This document shows positions 1 to 11,748 of a DNA stretch of 64,000 nucleotides, one piece after another; position 1 is the first letter of the stretch; each line of letters begins with the position of its first letter. Made by a program: the position numbers and the translations under genes. Source of the DNA: Gordius sp. MW1. Its lineage: Eukaryota > Nematomorpha > Gordioida > Gordea > Gordiidae. The stretch is from contig OZ038528.1 of NCBI GenBank assembly GCA_964036665.1, forward strand, positions 12,654,501-12,718,500, given 5' to 3'. The notes below the pieces were generated by a model that was not told the DNA's origin, searched no databases, and worked only from the letters and a program-made list of their open reading frames with translations.

Positions 1-277
1 ATACCCCTTTTGATCTTAAACGCGACGCGTTAATTAATATAGCTCGTAGTTTTAAAACGTAGAATATATATATAACATCTGCGGTATTACTTGTACTGAT
101 TTTAAAAGATTTATGTCTACACCATCTCCTTTCCCTGGCCTTACAACTTCATATGTGGTACTTTTCACTTTCCACCTTTGATTTCAAGTATTATGTTTTT
201 CACTCACTTTCGAATTCTTGTAGCCTTTCTAAAATATGAATAAATAAACTACAAATTGCGTTAAACTCAACATAACA
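1..277 (+). repeat. 5' LTR of Gypsy-1 (3' part only)
   Basis: Matches 4675-4952 of the right LTR and ends in CATAACA, immediately before the primer-binding site. The first roughly 190 bp of this LTR lie before the window. Confidence 0.92.
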
Positions 278-278
278 T

Positions 279-292
279 TGGTGTCAGAGAAC
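279..292 (+). promoter_or_regulatory. Primer-binding site of Gypsy-1
   Basis: TGGTGTCAGAGAAC starts two bases after the LTR. It has the TGG start expected for pairing with a tRNA 3' CCA end. The tRNA is not identified. Confidence 0.7.
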
Positions 293-814
293 ATAAATAT
301 CCCACTCCTACCCTCGGTAAAATCGTTTAAAAATAATTTGGACCAAATCTCGTCCCCAACCCCCCTCTCATCGGAATAGAATAAATCATATTCTTAGAAT
401 AAAATTCTAGTTGTTTGAAAAATAATATGGAACAAATCTTTCCCCCTTCCTGCAGAATAGAATAAATAATATTCTTGAGATTAAATTATCACTGGAGAGG
501 AACAACAAGCTAATTATCACCCGATTGCTGCAAAACCTAAGAAAAAACGGAATCGTACTAGAGCGCGAGCCATTCGTGTAACAATACAGAAAGAAAAGCC
601 AAAAAACAGCAGTTGGACAGAAGAACGTTTCCCCCGCCCCAACGAAAGGTGGTTTAAAAATATCCGGGAACACGTAAGTTTAAAATGCAATTGCTTTCAC
701 TAATCGTAATAATTATTTTGTTAGTATTCTATATTAGCTTAACATTTCAAAGTTTCCGTATTTTCTTAATCAAAAATTTATTAGCAACTATATAAATATA
801 TTATATTCATTAAA

Positions 815-1321
815 ATGTTTAATCGCAATCCATCAATATTTATTCATTTTTATAATTGTTTACTTAACGATAAGGCTTTTATTATACTGTTTATCGTATT
901 AGCAATTTTATTGTGTATAATGATTTATTTAAAGTTAAGAAAGGTTGAGAAAATATTTTTAGTTAAAAATACTCCCTCATTACCCACTTGTTTTTTCTGT
1001 AATAAAACGGGTCATGTAAAAAAGAATTGTTTTTTATTAAAGGGAAAGGGATTTAATAATAACAGATTTAATAATAACAATAATTATACCAACCCATTTA
1101 ATAGGGGACCCCGCACCCCCTACACCTTAAACAATTTTAATTTTAATGAAAATTCGCCCGCGCGTGCGCAGAGGGAATGGCCAGGCAATAGGAGTTGTTT
1201 AAGCAATAATAAAAATAAAGAGGAGACTAAGTCTGACATATGTTCAGGTTGTAGGACCAGTCTGCCTCAGGTCAGTCATAGTTCAATGGGTCATTGTGGT
1301 GGCCAACATTGTTCCGATTGA
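815..1321 (+). pseudogene. gag remnant with CCHC zinc knuckle and an odd hydrophobic N-terminus
   Basis: A 168-codon reading frame starts at ATG 815. Residues about 59-72 form a retroviral CCHC zinc knuckle (C-x2-C-x4-H-x4-C), which binds RNA in the nucleocapsid. An Asn-rich tract follows. The usual capsid region is absent. The first 45 residues instead contain a stretch of about 20 hydrophobic residues (21-41) that looks like a membrane helix. This is probably an accident of a deletion that removed capsid, but it is unusual for gag. The frame ends at TGA 1319-1321 and the same frame continues directly into protease. Confidence 0.75.
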
Positions 1322-3376
1322 CGGTTAGCAAGGGCCAATACAAGTTTCTCAAATGTAAATTTAGTTAATTTTTTAAACGCGCGTTCGCCATATGTTACGT
1401 TAAATAAAGATAATACTTATATAACATTTTTAGCCGATACGGGCTCTACAATTTCGCTAATTTCGCAAATAAATTTGAAAAAATATTGGCCTGAAAAATT
1501 ATTAAAAAAATCTAGCATTTTAGCAAAGCAATTAAATGGCTGTCCGATTAACATCTTAGGTTATACGAAAGTGAATGTGAACGTCGCGGGGCAAAGTTTA
1601 GAATTTGATATGTATATTGTTGATGAAAATATTGAGAATATAATGGGATGGACATGGATAAGAAAGATTGGTCCCTTAGTTAATTATTGGGGAATTTGTA
1701 AAAAAAATAAAATCAATTTTGTTCACTGCAATAAGGATAATATTGGTGATAATGATTTAACTGGCGTAAATAGCATATATAATTGGACTGATGAGCATGA
1801 AACATGTTATAATTATTTAAAACAAGTTCTTTTAAAGCAACCTGTATTAAAATGTTTTGATCCGGAAGGCGAAAACGTTTTAAGGGTTGATGCATCCAAT
1901 AAGGGAATTGGTGGCGCGTTATGCCAATTAGAAGGCAGCGTAGAACACCCTGTAATTTATTTTTCCCGTAAATTAACTAAACCTGAATTAAATTATTCGG
2001 TAATAGAGAAAGAGGCGTTAGCAATGGTTTATGGCCTCAAACGATGTAGAGAATATTTAATCGGAAAATCGTTCATCGTTTATACAGATCACAAACCATT
2101 GGTCTCTTTGTTTATTAAAACTAACACCGATTTTTTAATGTCACCCAGGTTGCAAAGATGGCTATTAACTTTAGGTAATTTCACTTTAACCTTATAATAT
2201 CGTAAAGGAGATGAAAACCATTTGGCCGACGTAATGTCGCGTTTGGGCGCAGACACAACGGAAGTTGTGGATACATCTTTGAGTTGCGATATTGTTGGTG
2301 GACATGTAATTAATAGTATAAACATAAATGATTTTAAGCAAATTGTAGAATCCGTCGACGACGATCCCGATTTAAGTTTAATTAAAAATATTTTATCAGG
2401 ATCGGACGAATTCGCACCGATTCCTATACCTTTTAAGCACGTGTTTGATGAACTTTATGTTGATGAAGGTGCGATTAAAAGGCAAGGAAAATTGGTCATA
2501 CCAATTGGGCTTAAGAAATAAGTATTAGAACTGTTGCATGCAAGCCATTTTGGAATTGTTAAAATGAAACAAATTGCACGAGATTACGTATGGTGGCCTA
2601 AAATTACAAAGGATATTAATGCTTTGGTTAGGCTTTGCGAATTGTGTAAAGTTAACGCAGCTATGCCGCGAAAAGATAAAGGCGCGACTTGGACACGTCC
2701 AAAAGGACCGTGGAGTCGTATTCATATAGACTTTTTCGAGTTTGATAAAAAGAGTTTTATTTTGATCGTTGACGCCTTTTCAGGGTGGACTGAATTTAAA
2801 AATTTTTCTTAAATAACGAGTAAAGTGACTATAAATATTTTGCAAGAATTAATAGGCGCTTATGGTTTTCCCGAAATTATCGTTACTGATAATGGCAAAG
2901 CTTTAGTAAGCGTAGAATTTAAACAGTTTTGTTTGAAATATAAAATAAATCATTTGTTGACTCCCCCATATCATCCTAGCTCAAATGGGCAGGTAGAAAG
3001 GTATGTAGGAATCGTAAAGAAATGGTTAAATTTAGTTAAAGCGACGAAGGAAGGAACATGGTTATATAAACTTTATCACAACATGTCTCCAAGATATCCT
3101 CATCATCCTGCAGTTAGCTACGAATTTTTAAGTCGTAAATTAAGATACCCACCAGATTTTTTAAATGTTAATGATCACCAACAATTGCCAATGGTAGGTA
3201 ATCCAAAGTTTTAGCTTAACCAAAAAGTTTGGTATAGAAACTATTTGGGTAAACCTAAATGGCTTTTGGGTGAAATTGTACAACAGGTTGGTTCTAAAAT
3301 TTTTAAAATTAAAGATGGACAAAGTGATAAGAATGAAATAAGACACACGGAGCAATTAAAATTGTGTGAGCTCTAA
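1322..3376 (+). pseudogene. pol of Gypsy-1: protease, RNase H and integrase, RT palm deleted
   Basis: One reading frame, the same as gag, carries the aspartic protease (LADTGS near 1432-1449), the end of the RT connection, RNase H (RVDAS near 1887, then YTDHKP near 2082-2099) and integrase with its HHCC finger (2537-2650), catalytic core and C-terminal domain (VWYRNY near 3229). The RT palm with its YxDD box is missing: protease passes in frame into the RNase H linker near 1740-1790. Stops lie at 2195-2197, 2519-2521, 2810-2812 and 3212-3214, with no frameshift noticed. The final stop is TAA 3374-3376. Confidence 0.9.
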
Positions 3377-4481
3377 TACGTATGTATGTTAAAGGCACAC
3401 GAACAATTGAGATTGTGTGAGTACTATTTTAATTATTATTTTAACTTTGTATTTGGTACATCGAAACTCATACCTTTTCGAAAACTTGACAAAATTCAAA
3501 TCACGTGACGATTGCGAGTGCGCTCATCAACCGAGATTGCCAAGCCATTACTAAATTGTAATTCAGATCGCTCAACACCTCAAATTATGACAACGAATAA
3601 AAAGATGAATTTTGGCGATGAAAATGAAACAATGACAATATCTTAGATCTTCACCTCCGAACATATGAAAAGATAATATAAATAAAAAAAGACCCCCCCC
3701 CAGTTGTTTTTGAAGTTGGCTCGCATCAAGAAACCCTAGTTGACAAAAACGCTTTATCTCTTCATATAAACCACAGATTAATTTAATCCTTAGAACTAGC
3801 TTCCACGAAACCCACTTTAATACATCCTGACTCTCAAAACCTTCCATATCTTTCAAACTGAAATTTTCCACCCCACCTCGCCTGTACAGCTAGCCCAACA
3901 AGCTTCTCAACTATGATTACATAAACAAACTTGGGATTAACAATTGCAATAATAATTGGAGAATACACATGGTTGATAAACCACATAAAATTATACTATT
4001 ACAAAATCAGATGGAGTCCTGAATAGTTTAACTTTTATTTGTCTAACATTTTCTGCAGATTATATTATTGCAATAATCATATGTTAATGTTGATTTCATT
4101 ATACCAATTATTCTATTGTCTACATATATCTCTACCCCTGGCCCTATTCTTTAATACCATATTCATTATTAATAGATTTATAAACCGATTCCAATAAATT
4201 GGAAAAAAAACCATTAAATCCATAAAATTCAGACACGAAGTTAGAAAATATACAGAAAGTCTCAACATGAACTGTGACTTAGCCTGAAGTAAAACATCTA
4301 GAAATCAAGACTTTAGCCCACAAATCTTTTAGTATCTTATCTATGCGTTCCCCAGAACAAGCGCCCCTCTCAACCCAAACCTAGGGATGGTCACAAAATA
4401 AACTGTCAACCATCCCACATCCAGTATGAAACAAGATTACTTTCCAGACTACAACAGATATTTTTTTTTAAAAAGGGAGGG
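3377..4481 (+). other. Gypsy-1 3' untranslated region and polypurine tract
   Basis: No coding frame is convincing in these 1.1 kb. The last bases (4469-4481, A-run then GGGAGGG) are a polypurine tract abutting the TG of the 3' LTR, the usual primer for plus-strand synthesis. Confidence 0.65.
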
Positions 4482-4952
4482 TGTCGTGTCCTCCTATACA
4501 AATCCCCCACCCCCCACCGCACTGCTATGCACACGCGTCTGTAATACCGTACTTATTCGATCAAACCCCTCCCCCGTACTTATATTCACAAAGGTTGTAA
4601 ACCTGCCTATCTCATACCCCCCCCCCCTTCTTCCTATATACATTAATTGCAAGTTCGTATCTTACTTGTGTCGGATACCCCTTTTGATCTTACACGCGAC
4701 GCGTTAATTAATATAGCTCGTAGTTTTAAAACGTAGAATATATATATAACATCTGCGGTATTACTTGTACTGATTTTAAAAGTATTTATGTCTACACCAT
4801 CTCCCCTCCCTGGCCTTACAACTTCATATGTGGTACTTTTCACTTTCCACCTTTGATTTCAAGTATTATGTTTTTCACTCACTCTCGAATTCTTGTAACC
4901 TTTCTAAAATATGAATAAATAAACTACAAATTGCGTTAAACTCAACATAACA
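4482..4952 (+). repeat. 3' LTR of Gypsy-1, complete (471 bp)
   Basis: Begins TGTCGTGTCC right after the polypurine tract and ends CATAACA, giving TG...CA ends. It contains several C-runs in the U3-like part. A diverged relative lies at 29.1-29.4 kb. Confidence 0.9.
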
Positions 4953-5069
4953 GGTCTTAATACAAATTCAATAATCTGATAAAAATAAAAAATTTAATTA
5001 TTTAAACTCAAGTTTATTTATAATTTTTTGGCACTTCCTATTGAAAATGTTATATTTATCAATGATATG

Positions 5070-5697
5070 TAGAGCCCTGCACGGGCCGTCCGAGGCCCGG
5101 CCCGGCCCGACGGGCTTTCGGGCCGGGCTCGGGCAAATTTTAAAACATTGATCGGGCCTCGGGCTTAGGTCGGGCCTGATGGGCCAGCCCGACCCGAGGC
5201 CCGAGCCCGAAAAAAAATTTGAATAAATATTAATCCAAAGTATAATTACAATACAAGATAATCCCCCTACAAATAAATATTTAGAATTTTACTACCACCT
5301 CATATTAATTTCTTGGTTAGCCGTGTGGGTCTATCTATGCTCTGTATGACTTTGACTATGAGTGATGATGAAATATTTAAAACAACAGTGTGTAGATTAA
5401 GCTTAAAAGCAATAATAATAGTAGCTATTTTGAACAATAGAGTTAGTATTATTTACCATAATTATTCATATTTTAAATCACATAATATTCGCGATACGTA
5501 ATATATTTATAAATAAATTTTTGAAATAAAATTGGTACAAATTTACATTTTTACAAAAGTCGGGCCGGGCTCGGGCTCGGGTCGGGCCTGAGTGAAAAAA
5601 ACAAATCGGGCTCGGGTCGGGCTCGGGCAAAAAAAAGAAAAAGTTTTCGGGCTCGGGTCGGGCTCGGGCCGATAAAATTCAATTTTGCAGGGCTCTA
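5070..5697. mobile_element. Non-autonomous hAT element, family B (copy 1)
   Basis: Flanked by the 8-bp duplication ATGATATG (5062-5069 and 5698-5705). Ends are TAGAGCCCTGCA... and ...TGCAGGGCTCTA. Both arms carry repeated CGGGC/CGGGCTCGGG words in an otherwise AT-rich element of 628 bp. It has no transposase. It is almost identical to the inverted copy at 52136-52773, so it moved recently. Confidence 0.93.
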
Positions 5698-5821
5698 ATG
5701 ATATGTCATGGATATGTCGCACTGAATCTTCACCGCGTTCAGTTTTAAAGTTTGACATTCTAAATTTTTAAAATTCATCTCTTATTTAACAATTTTAGTA
5801 CAATTAGGAAATATACTCATT

Positions 5822-6093
5822 GGTGCCCTATCAACTAGCCGAAAACCATCTTGCCGAATTTACCCTGGGACATTAACGACCTTCTCCCCATTATCATAAA
5901 GAAAGCCCTATATTGAGTACCTTCTATAATAATTATCAATTATATTTTAAAAAATACCTAAATTTTAACTTTAATCCGGAATTGAATGATTAATAGGCTT
6001 TTATGTTAGGAGACATTTTCAAATTGGGAGACATTTTTTAACATTGGAATATTTAGTTCGACAAGATGGTTTTTGCTAAGTTGACGGGCCACC
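5822..6093. mobile_element. 272-bp MITE with 9-bp TSD (family M, copy 1)
   Basis: Perfect 9-bp duplication ATACTCATT at 5813-5821 and 6094-6102. Terminal inverted repeats of about 40 bp start GGTGCCC/GGTGGCCC and continue through GCCGAAAACCATCTTGCC-like words. No coding capacity. A 9-bp duplication fits Mutator-like or Merlin transposases. Confidence 0.9.
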
Positions 6094-6102
6094 ATACTCA
6101 TT

Positions 6103-6324
6103 AATATAACAATTTTTTAAAAAGTCTAAACAAGTCAAGAACTCTCGTCATGGCGAGACAAGACCGTGATATTAATAGACCGAGATTCTCAGGAGTGGAC
6201 CCGAGACGAGGCGATATTTTGCCTTCGAGACCGAGACGAGACATATGGCAAACCACTTTCTTATATTTCGAATAGTTGCTTGGGTTGTAATTATGTATAA
6301 GCTCGACATTCATTTATTTTTAAC
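6103..6324. other. Short region with repeated CGAGAC words
   Basis: No gene. The words GAGAC/CGAGAC recur between 6140 and 6245, like the subterminal repeats of the hAT families, but no element ends were found. Confidence 0.3.
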
Positions 6325-7165
6325 ATCAACTATACGGAGTACCCATCAATTTGCCCCGCGAAATCTATGTGAATTCTTTCGTTAGGTTTTTTGAAAACAT
6401 TCCATGAAAACAAAATACCTTCATTCGCTTCTCCATGACTTTAATGACATGCCTTACATATACTGACAAATTTTCCTATTTCATAATTCAGCTGAGGCCA
6501 CAAACATTAAAAACTCGTCTTCATACAGACTTATTAACACTCGCTGCCCGAAAAGAGCCGGTATAACTATTCCTCATCTATAATATAAATAATAAAAAAC
6601 TTTCACAACTTAGTTTTACTTTGTGGTCATAAAGATCTTTAATTTTTTTATTCTTAAATATATTAAATTTTTTATTTTATAACAGCCTAAGTCCTTACGT
6701 GTTGCCCTTCCAGATAGTTATTAATCTTTAAAAATAATGTTGATCGCAAGCATTGATAAATCAACATTGCTTGAATGTCTTGTGTTAAAGGCAAGGGCTC
6801 CCTTGAACGTGAGTTGGCCACTTTAATTTGTTACACTTAATGTTTTCTGAAGAAAAGGAGAAGGCCGATAAGTGATAGGCCCAGCAATCGGTTATTGACA
6901 ATTCTGGGAATCTCTATTTTCCCCAAACAATCAAACCAAAGGTTTATGATCAGTGTTAATAATAACTTTCCTTCCATAGAGGTAGGTTTTATATTTTTGG
7001 CCCGCCCATAGTATTGCCTTATCTTCCTTATCCAGAGTAGCACAACTTTCTACGCTCTTGGAAAGTATTCTTGGAGCATATGCAATAGGGCGAAAGGGTT
7101 CAGCCTTCACTGTCCCTAAACCAGGGGTGATGCTGGAAGATCGATTACCCTTCTTTAAAATCGTT
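6325..7165 (-). pseudogene. Degraded Gypsy-type pol (RNase H to integrase)
   Basis: Read on the - strand from about 7120, broken frames give RNase H-like words (SCATLDKEDKAILWA and NTDHKPLVWLFG near 6920-7050). Further along, near 6345-6400, comes an integrase core start (ERIHIDFAGQIDGYS). Both are Ty3/Gypsy landmarks in the right order. The wording differs from Gypsy-1 and Gypsy-2, so this is a third family. No LTRs were identified. Confidence 0.7.
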
Positions 7166-8434
7166 TAAGCTTTTAAAAATATTTGTCCTCACATGTGACC
7201 ACCCCCATCTAGATATAGTATCATTACTTCAGAGTCAATGGGATAAAAAGCTTTTAAAGTTAAAAACAAATTTTCTTGGTAGCAAAACATTTCGAGAAAA
7301 TTTTTTATGAATATTTTATTTATTTAAGGATGTCGAAGAATCGAGAAATGGAGGGCGACGGTCGAGGATGGTTTTATTTTAATCTTAATATAGATGTTAA
7401 CGTACTACACAACACTTTATTTAATTCAAGTTTGCAAATAGCGATATTGCAAGAACAAGTTTAAAAGAAAATTACACAAATAAAATGGGAATTTGGGGTA
7501 CGATGATTTCTAAGTAGGAAATAGTATTTACTGATTACAATAAACAATTTGTATTTATAGTCGTTTTCTCCATTCTGGTGGGCATGGTTGAAAGATCAGG
7601 GTTTGGATGGGCGTGTCTGAAGAAGCAGATGTTAATTTAATATTTAAAATTTTAATATTTTTTAAATTTAACCACTTTCACTATTAGCTCGCGAAAAGTA
7701 TTTCTCTCTGAACTATCCCTTCTAATTAAAGAACTATGACCTATAACTTTGATGTCTTCGAATATCACCGTGAAAATCATAGCATACTAATGGTTATAAA
7801 AACTATTAAATTTAAACATGATCCAAAATATCAAGGTAAAGAATCATCGCATATAAATGGTTATAAAAATTAGAGTAGGACGTACACCACACCTTCTTTT
7901 TTATTATGGAACCATATTGGCGGGGCTGTTCAAAGCCAGGGTATCTACTGACACCTCCAGCTCCATCGACACCCGAGAGTAGTAGCGGGAACATCCCGCC
8001 TGCTCTGCGCTGCTAAGTATCACTCCCGTTTTCTTCCCGGTCTTCGCTTTCATGCACATCGTGGGCAAGTGTTTAGCCGAGGCGAGTTATTTGTTCTACT
8101 ACGCGGCACCGCCCGTCCTCTCCTGCCTACTTTGGCCTCCCATTTCCGCCTAATCCTTCTTGGGCCGGCTGCCCTATCTCTAAGTGCATTGTGAGACCAA
8201 CAGAGAGAATGTGTTAAGGACAATATCCTTATTCTCCCGTCCGACCGTTGGACATGATTACCTAGGGCTTCGCTCGTTCCTTAGTGCTGTCCACGCTGCG
8301 TTAATTTGCATTTAGATAACTAAAATATTAGAAGAATTATATATCATCATACATTTTTAATTGTTCCATATGCCTAATTTCGTAATTATTTTCAATAATA
8401 TTTTTAATTTTATAAATTTAGCGCCCACCTGTTT
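7166..8434. other. No recognisable gene; includes a GC-richer block
   Basis: 7166-7880 is AT-rich with only short chance reading frames. 7890-8320 is clearly GC-richer than its surroundings and is probably a decayed repeat or coding remnant, but I cannot assign it. Confidence 0.4.
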
Positions 8435-8488
8435 GGGGATTACACCTAACACCCATTTAGGTTTATCCAAATAGTTTCGATACCAAAC

Positions 8489-9869
8489 TAGAGGTGTGCA
8501 CGGATCAAATTTTTTGATCCGATCCGAGGGGTTTTTGAAAAATTTTATATCCCATCCGATCCGAGTTTTTTAAAATCTAAATCTGATCCGATCCGGATTT
8601 TTAAAATCTAAATCCGATCCGATCCGAAATTTTTAAATTAAAATTTTACGAACAGAACTTTTTACAGATGATTAAATTCAAAATACATAAAAATAAGGTA
8701 TAGCAATTTTAATAGACCTGAAATAAATATTAAATTTTGTTTGACTAATTTCATATTATCATATAAAAATAATAAAGAATCTAAATTTTCTGGTTTAATT
8801 CGCGTTCTTCCAGCCAACAAGAAATTTCTTTCCGAAGTGGTAGAGGGAGCAGGTATAGCTAAAACCTTATTTGCCAGCTTATAAAGACCTGGCAGGACTG
8901 TTTGATATGAAACCCACCATTTCAGCAAATCTTTTTTTGAATCATATTTGCAATCGTCATTTTTAACGAAAGGTAAATTGAGGTTTGGTAACAAATTTGT
9001 CAATTGTATTTTTAGCTGAAGTTTGTAATACATTTATGATGCAAAAGATGGGAACTACCTCGAATGGAATTATATGTGTAGATATGATGGCATTTCAACC
9101 TAATTTTCATTTAGAAGGTCAAAGTAACTCCAAATTTGACTTTTTCCGTCTTCTTTTTTAACTTGTTGAAGCATATTTCTTTTAAATTTTTTTATTATTT
9201 CTTCCATGACGGGTTTGAATATGATAAACAATATTGTTGTATTTGCTAGCTGTTACGAATCCCAATGATTATTTCGAACACCCACTCCCTATTATTTTTT
9301 CCCCTCAAGTCAGCATGACTCACACCATCTCGTCAACGACACCCCTGCACCATGAAGATTGCTTCTAAGAAGGCAAACTACATCATTCATGATTACCCGG
9401 AATCAAGAGGGAAAGGCGCTACGCGTGTGCTTTAAGGAAAGGGGAGATTGTGATCGATGATTTTAGGAGTTGAATTTAGTTGAGTTGAGATAGAAAGAGA
9501 TGCGTGTGCTAAAAAAGAAACGGGAGATGCTGATTTATCATTGACACTAGCTCCTTTCTCGCCAAACAAGAAAGTCTAGGGGAAAAACGCTAGAGAAATA
9601 CTGATAAATAAATTAGGGTAAGTAAGGTGAGAGGTGGTATTGGGCATCAAAAATGGTAAAGTAAAAAAAGAATGCAAAGATAATTATGAAAAGGTATACT
9701 AAAAATTATTAATTTAATTAATTAAAACTTATTATTGTTTATTTTAAATTTGTAAATCCGATCCGATACGACTAAAATAAAATGTTGATCCGATCCGACT
9801 TCCAAAATTAAAATGTTGATACTCTGATCGGATCGGATGTCGAATCGGATTCATCCGTGCACACCTCTA
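8489..9869. mobile_element. hAT element, family C, internally deleted
   Basis: Flanked by the 8-bp duplication TACCAAAC (8481-8488 and 9870-9877). Ends TAGAGGTGTGCACGGATC and GATTCATCCGTGCACACCTCTA-like mirror each other. Both subterminal regions carry repeated GATCCGATCCGA words. The 1381-bp element keeps only the C-terminal part of a transposase. It sits inside a Gypsy-1-like integrase remnant. Confidence 0.93.
8662..9033 (-). pseudogene. hAT transposase C-terminal dimerisation domain (family C)
   Basis: A reading frame on the - strand contains LLKWW, LANKVLAIPA, STTSERNFL and LAGRTRIKPEN, the signature blocks of the hAT C-terminal domain (usually IPATSA-SER-FS). The DDE core and BED finger are absent. 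Where Ala-Gly-Arg usually leads into a longer spacer, a few residues are missing. The start codon is not meaningful, because this is a 3' fragment of a deleted gene. Confidence 0.85.
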
Positions 9870-11085
9870 TACCAAACTCTTTGGTAAACCTTAGTATACT
9901 TGAACTACGCAATGTCTGTTACTAAATTTTAAAAATCAGGTGGGTATCGTAACTTAGCGTTAAAAAGTTCATCGTTAACCGCATCACATTAGATATCTTG
10001 GTGACATATTGTGATAGCGTTTAGCCAACCACGTTCCATCCTTTGTTACACTAGCTATATTCAATCACTTTTAAAATGTACCTACATACCTCTCTAAATG
10101 CCCATTAGACATAGGTTGGTACTGGAGTTAGTTATTAATTTTATATATTAAACAAAATTGTTTAACGCTAACAAAAACTTTTCGTTATCCATAACATATT
10201 TCTAAAAACACGTAATTTAGTTACTTTCCTCAACATCTTAAATATATTTTTAAATTTCTTCCAACCCGAACATGCATCTACTATTAAGATGTGCCACCTT
10301 AATTCAAAATATCTCTGTGTATAGGCTCCAACGTGAATTTTAGACTCAGACCTAGATGATTTTTTTTCGGCATCGGTACATTAAGCTTATACAGCTCACA
10401 CTCCCTGGATATCTTTAGTTAACCTCGGCCACCAGACGTATTGTGTGGTCAAACCCTTCATTTTAACTATTCCACAGTGACCCTCATGTAATATTTTTGC
10501 CAACCGGTACTACTCTTTCATATTTTAAGGACATTATTTTTTGAATATAATTCGTACATAACATGTTTAAAAGGGGCAATTAGGTTAATTAATTTCTTGT
10601 CAAGATATTTACCTTTTTTAATTCAGGCTTTATTATGTTTGATTAAAATTTCTCTTTATATTATATCACATGACAAAGGAGAATCATCGGCCTCAATGTT
10701 ATCTGCGCCCAAACGCGATAGTACTTCAGATAGATGATTATATTCTCCCTTGCCGTTTTTAAGATTGTAAAATTACCTAAAATTCCAACCTAACGTTGTA
10801 ACCTAGGTCTTTTTAAGTAATGCGATAGCAGCTTATTACCCGTAATTACAGTAAACGATTTGCCAATTAAATACACGCGACATTGATGCAACCCATATCT
10901 CGCGTTCAATAACAGAATATCGTATCTCAGTTTTCTTTAATTTAAGAGGTAACAATACTGGATGCTCTTTACCATTTTCTACCTGACATAAGGCGTCGCC
11001 GATGCCTATGAGGATCAATGTGAGTTTTTAGCAAAATAATTCTCAAAAAATTAAATTTTTCAATAGCATTTTTATCCCATTTATT

Positions 11086-11394
11086 TAATTAACATTGGGC
11101 CTTCTTATTTCCCCTCTCTTCCTATCCATCTAAATTTCTCCACGAACATTGATCTTTAAAAAACACGAGGTATGGTTTAAATTTTCTTATCAATATTAGT
11201 TTCGAAATTTAATTAGACTCGTGCCTTCGGCCCTCGTGGGAAGGGGGAGAAGGGAAGGGAAGAGGGGATGGGAAGGGGGGACGACTCATCTGTACTTCGT
11301 ATAAATGTATCATATTTGCTATGCAATTTATGGGCGAGAAAGGTGGGAAGGGGCGAGAATGCCTATAGGGGGGTATTAAATGCCTAATAATTAA
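11086..11394. other. No gene; purine-rich GA/GGGA stretch
   Basis: 11238-11285 is dominated by GGGAAGGG-type words. Nothing else is recognised. Confidence 0.4.
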
Positions 11395-11610
11395 TTAATT
11401 ATTTATACAAATTTTCCATTATAGGCAAAATGTAATATAGGCAAGGGTTAGGGTTAGATTTAGTGTTTGCATCTAGTTGCGTAATACATGTTATATTATG
11501 CCAAAAACCAATCAGAACCTTTAAAAATATAGCCGGTTTATGTGTATTTATACGCCGTTTCAAATAGTTCCCAAAATGAGCAAAATGTAATATAGGCTTA
11601 AAAAAATCAA
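11395..11610. repeat. Dispersed repeat with telomere-like GGGTTAGGGTTAG core
   Basis: AAAATGTAATATAGGC occurs at both edges, and GGCAAGGGTTAGGGTTAGA lies near 11439-11458. The same combination recurs at 43880-44110 inside WDR33 intron 1, so this is a mobile repeat family and not a telomere. Confidence 0.6.
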
Positions 11611-11748
11611 AAATATATTACAGATAATTTAACAAATATCAACAAGAACAAAATATTTTAATTTAAACAATTAATAGGTACTTGTAGGGGAGGGCATAGG
11701 GTAATTATCAATAGTAACCTATTCAAAAACGAAAAATTTTCGATTTAT

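Larger units (their letters stand above)
1..4952 (+). mobile_element. Gypsy/Ty3 LTR retrotransposon (Gypsy-1), left end cut by window
   Basis: The stretch 1-277 is repeated at 4675-4952 with about six mismatches and one 1-bp indel, so these are paired LTRs. Between them lie, in order, a primer-binding site, a zinc-knuckle gag piece, protease, RNase H and integrase, the Ty3/Gypsy order. A purine-rich tract precedes the right LTR. The RT palm is missing and five in-frame stops interrupt the reading, so this copy cannot move by itself. The left TSD lies outside the window. Related LTR fragments lie at 28.7-29.4 kb and a related pol remnant at 8.4-11.1 kb. Confidence 0.93.
8435..11085 (-). pseudogene. 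Decayed Gypsy-1-like pol, split by a hAT insertion
   Basis: On the - strand, 11085 to about 10790 reads as an RT connection and RNase H closely similar to Gypsy-1 (GDALCQVENGKEHPV near 10960, RYSVIERE near 10915). Integrase remnants follow down to 8435. The sequence around 8470-8488 and 9870-9890 is the complement of the Gypsy-1 integrase C-terminal segment at 3225-3260, now separated by the hAT element at 8489-9869. Many stops and frameshifts. Confidence 0.75.

Noticed and set aside
1319..3214. Alternative genetic code, suggested by many in-frame stops without frameshifts in Gypsy-1
   Set aside because: RPS21, AP2S1 and WDR33 read fully with standard stops and end at TGA, TAA and TGA at the expected lengths.
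3572..3871. 99-codon antisense frame in the Gypsy-1 3' region
   Set aside because: No motif or similarity, and it is in the untranslated part of a proven LTR element.
5543..5758. Pro/Arg/Glu- and Ala-rich frames in the GC-rich arms of hAT elements (also near 31670, 46880, 49729, 52151, 52610)
   Set aside because: They are translations of the CGGGC-type subterminal repeats inside proven non-coding arms.
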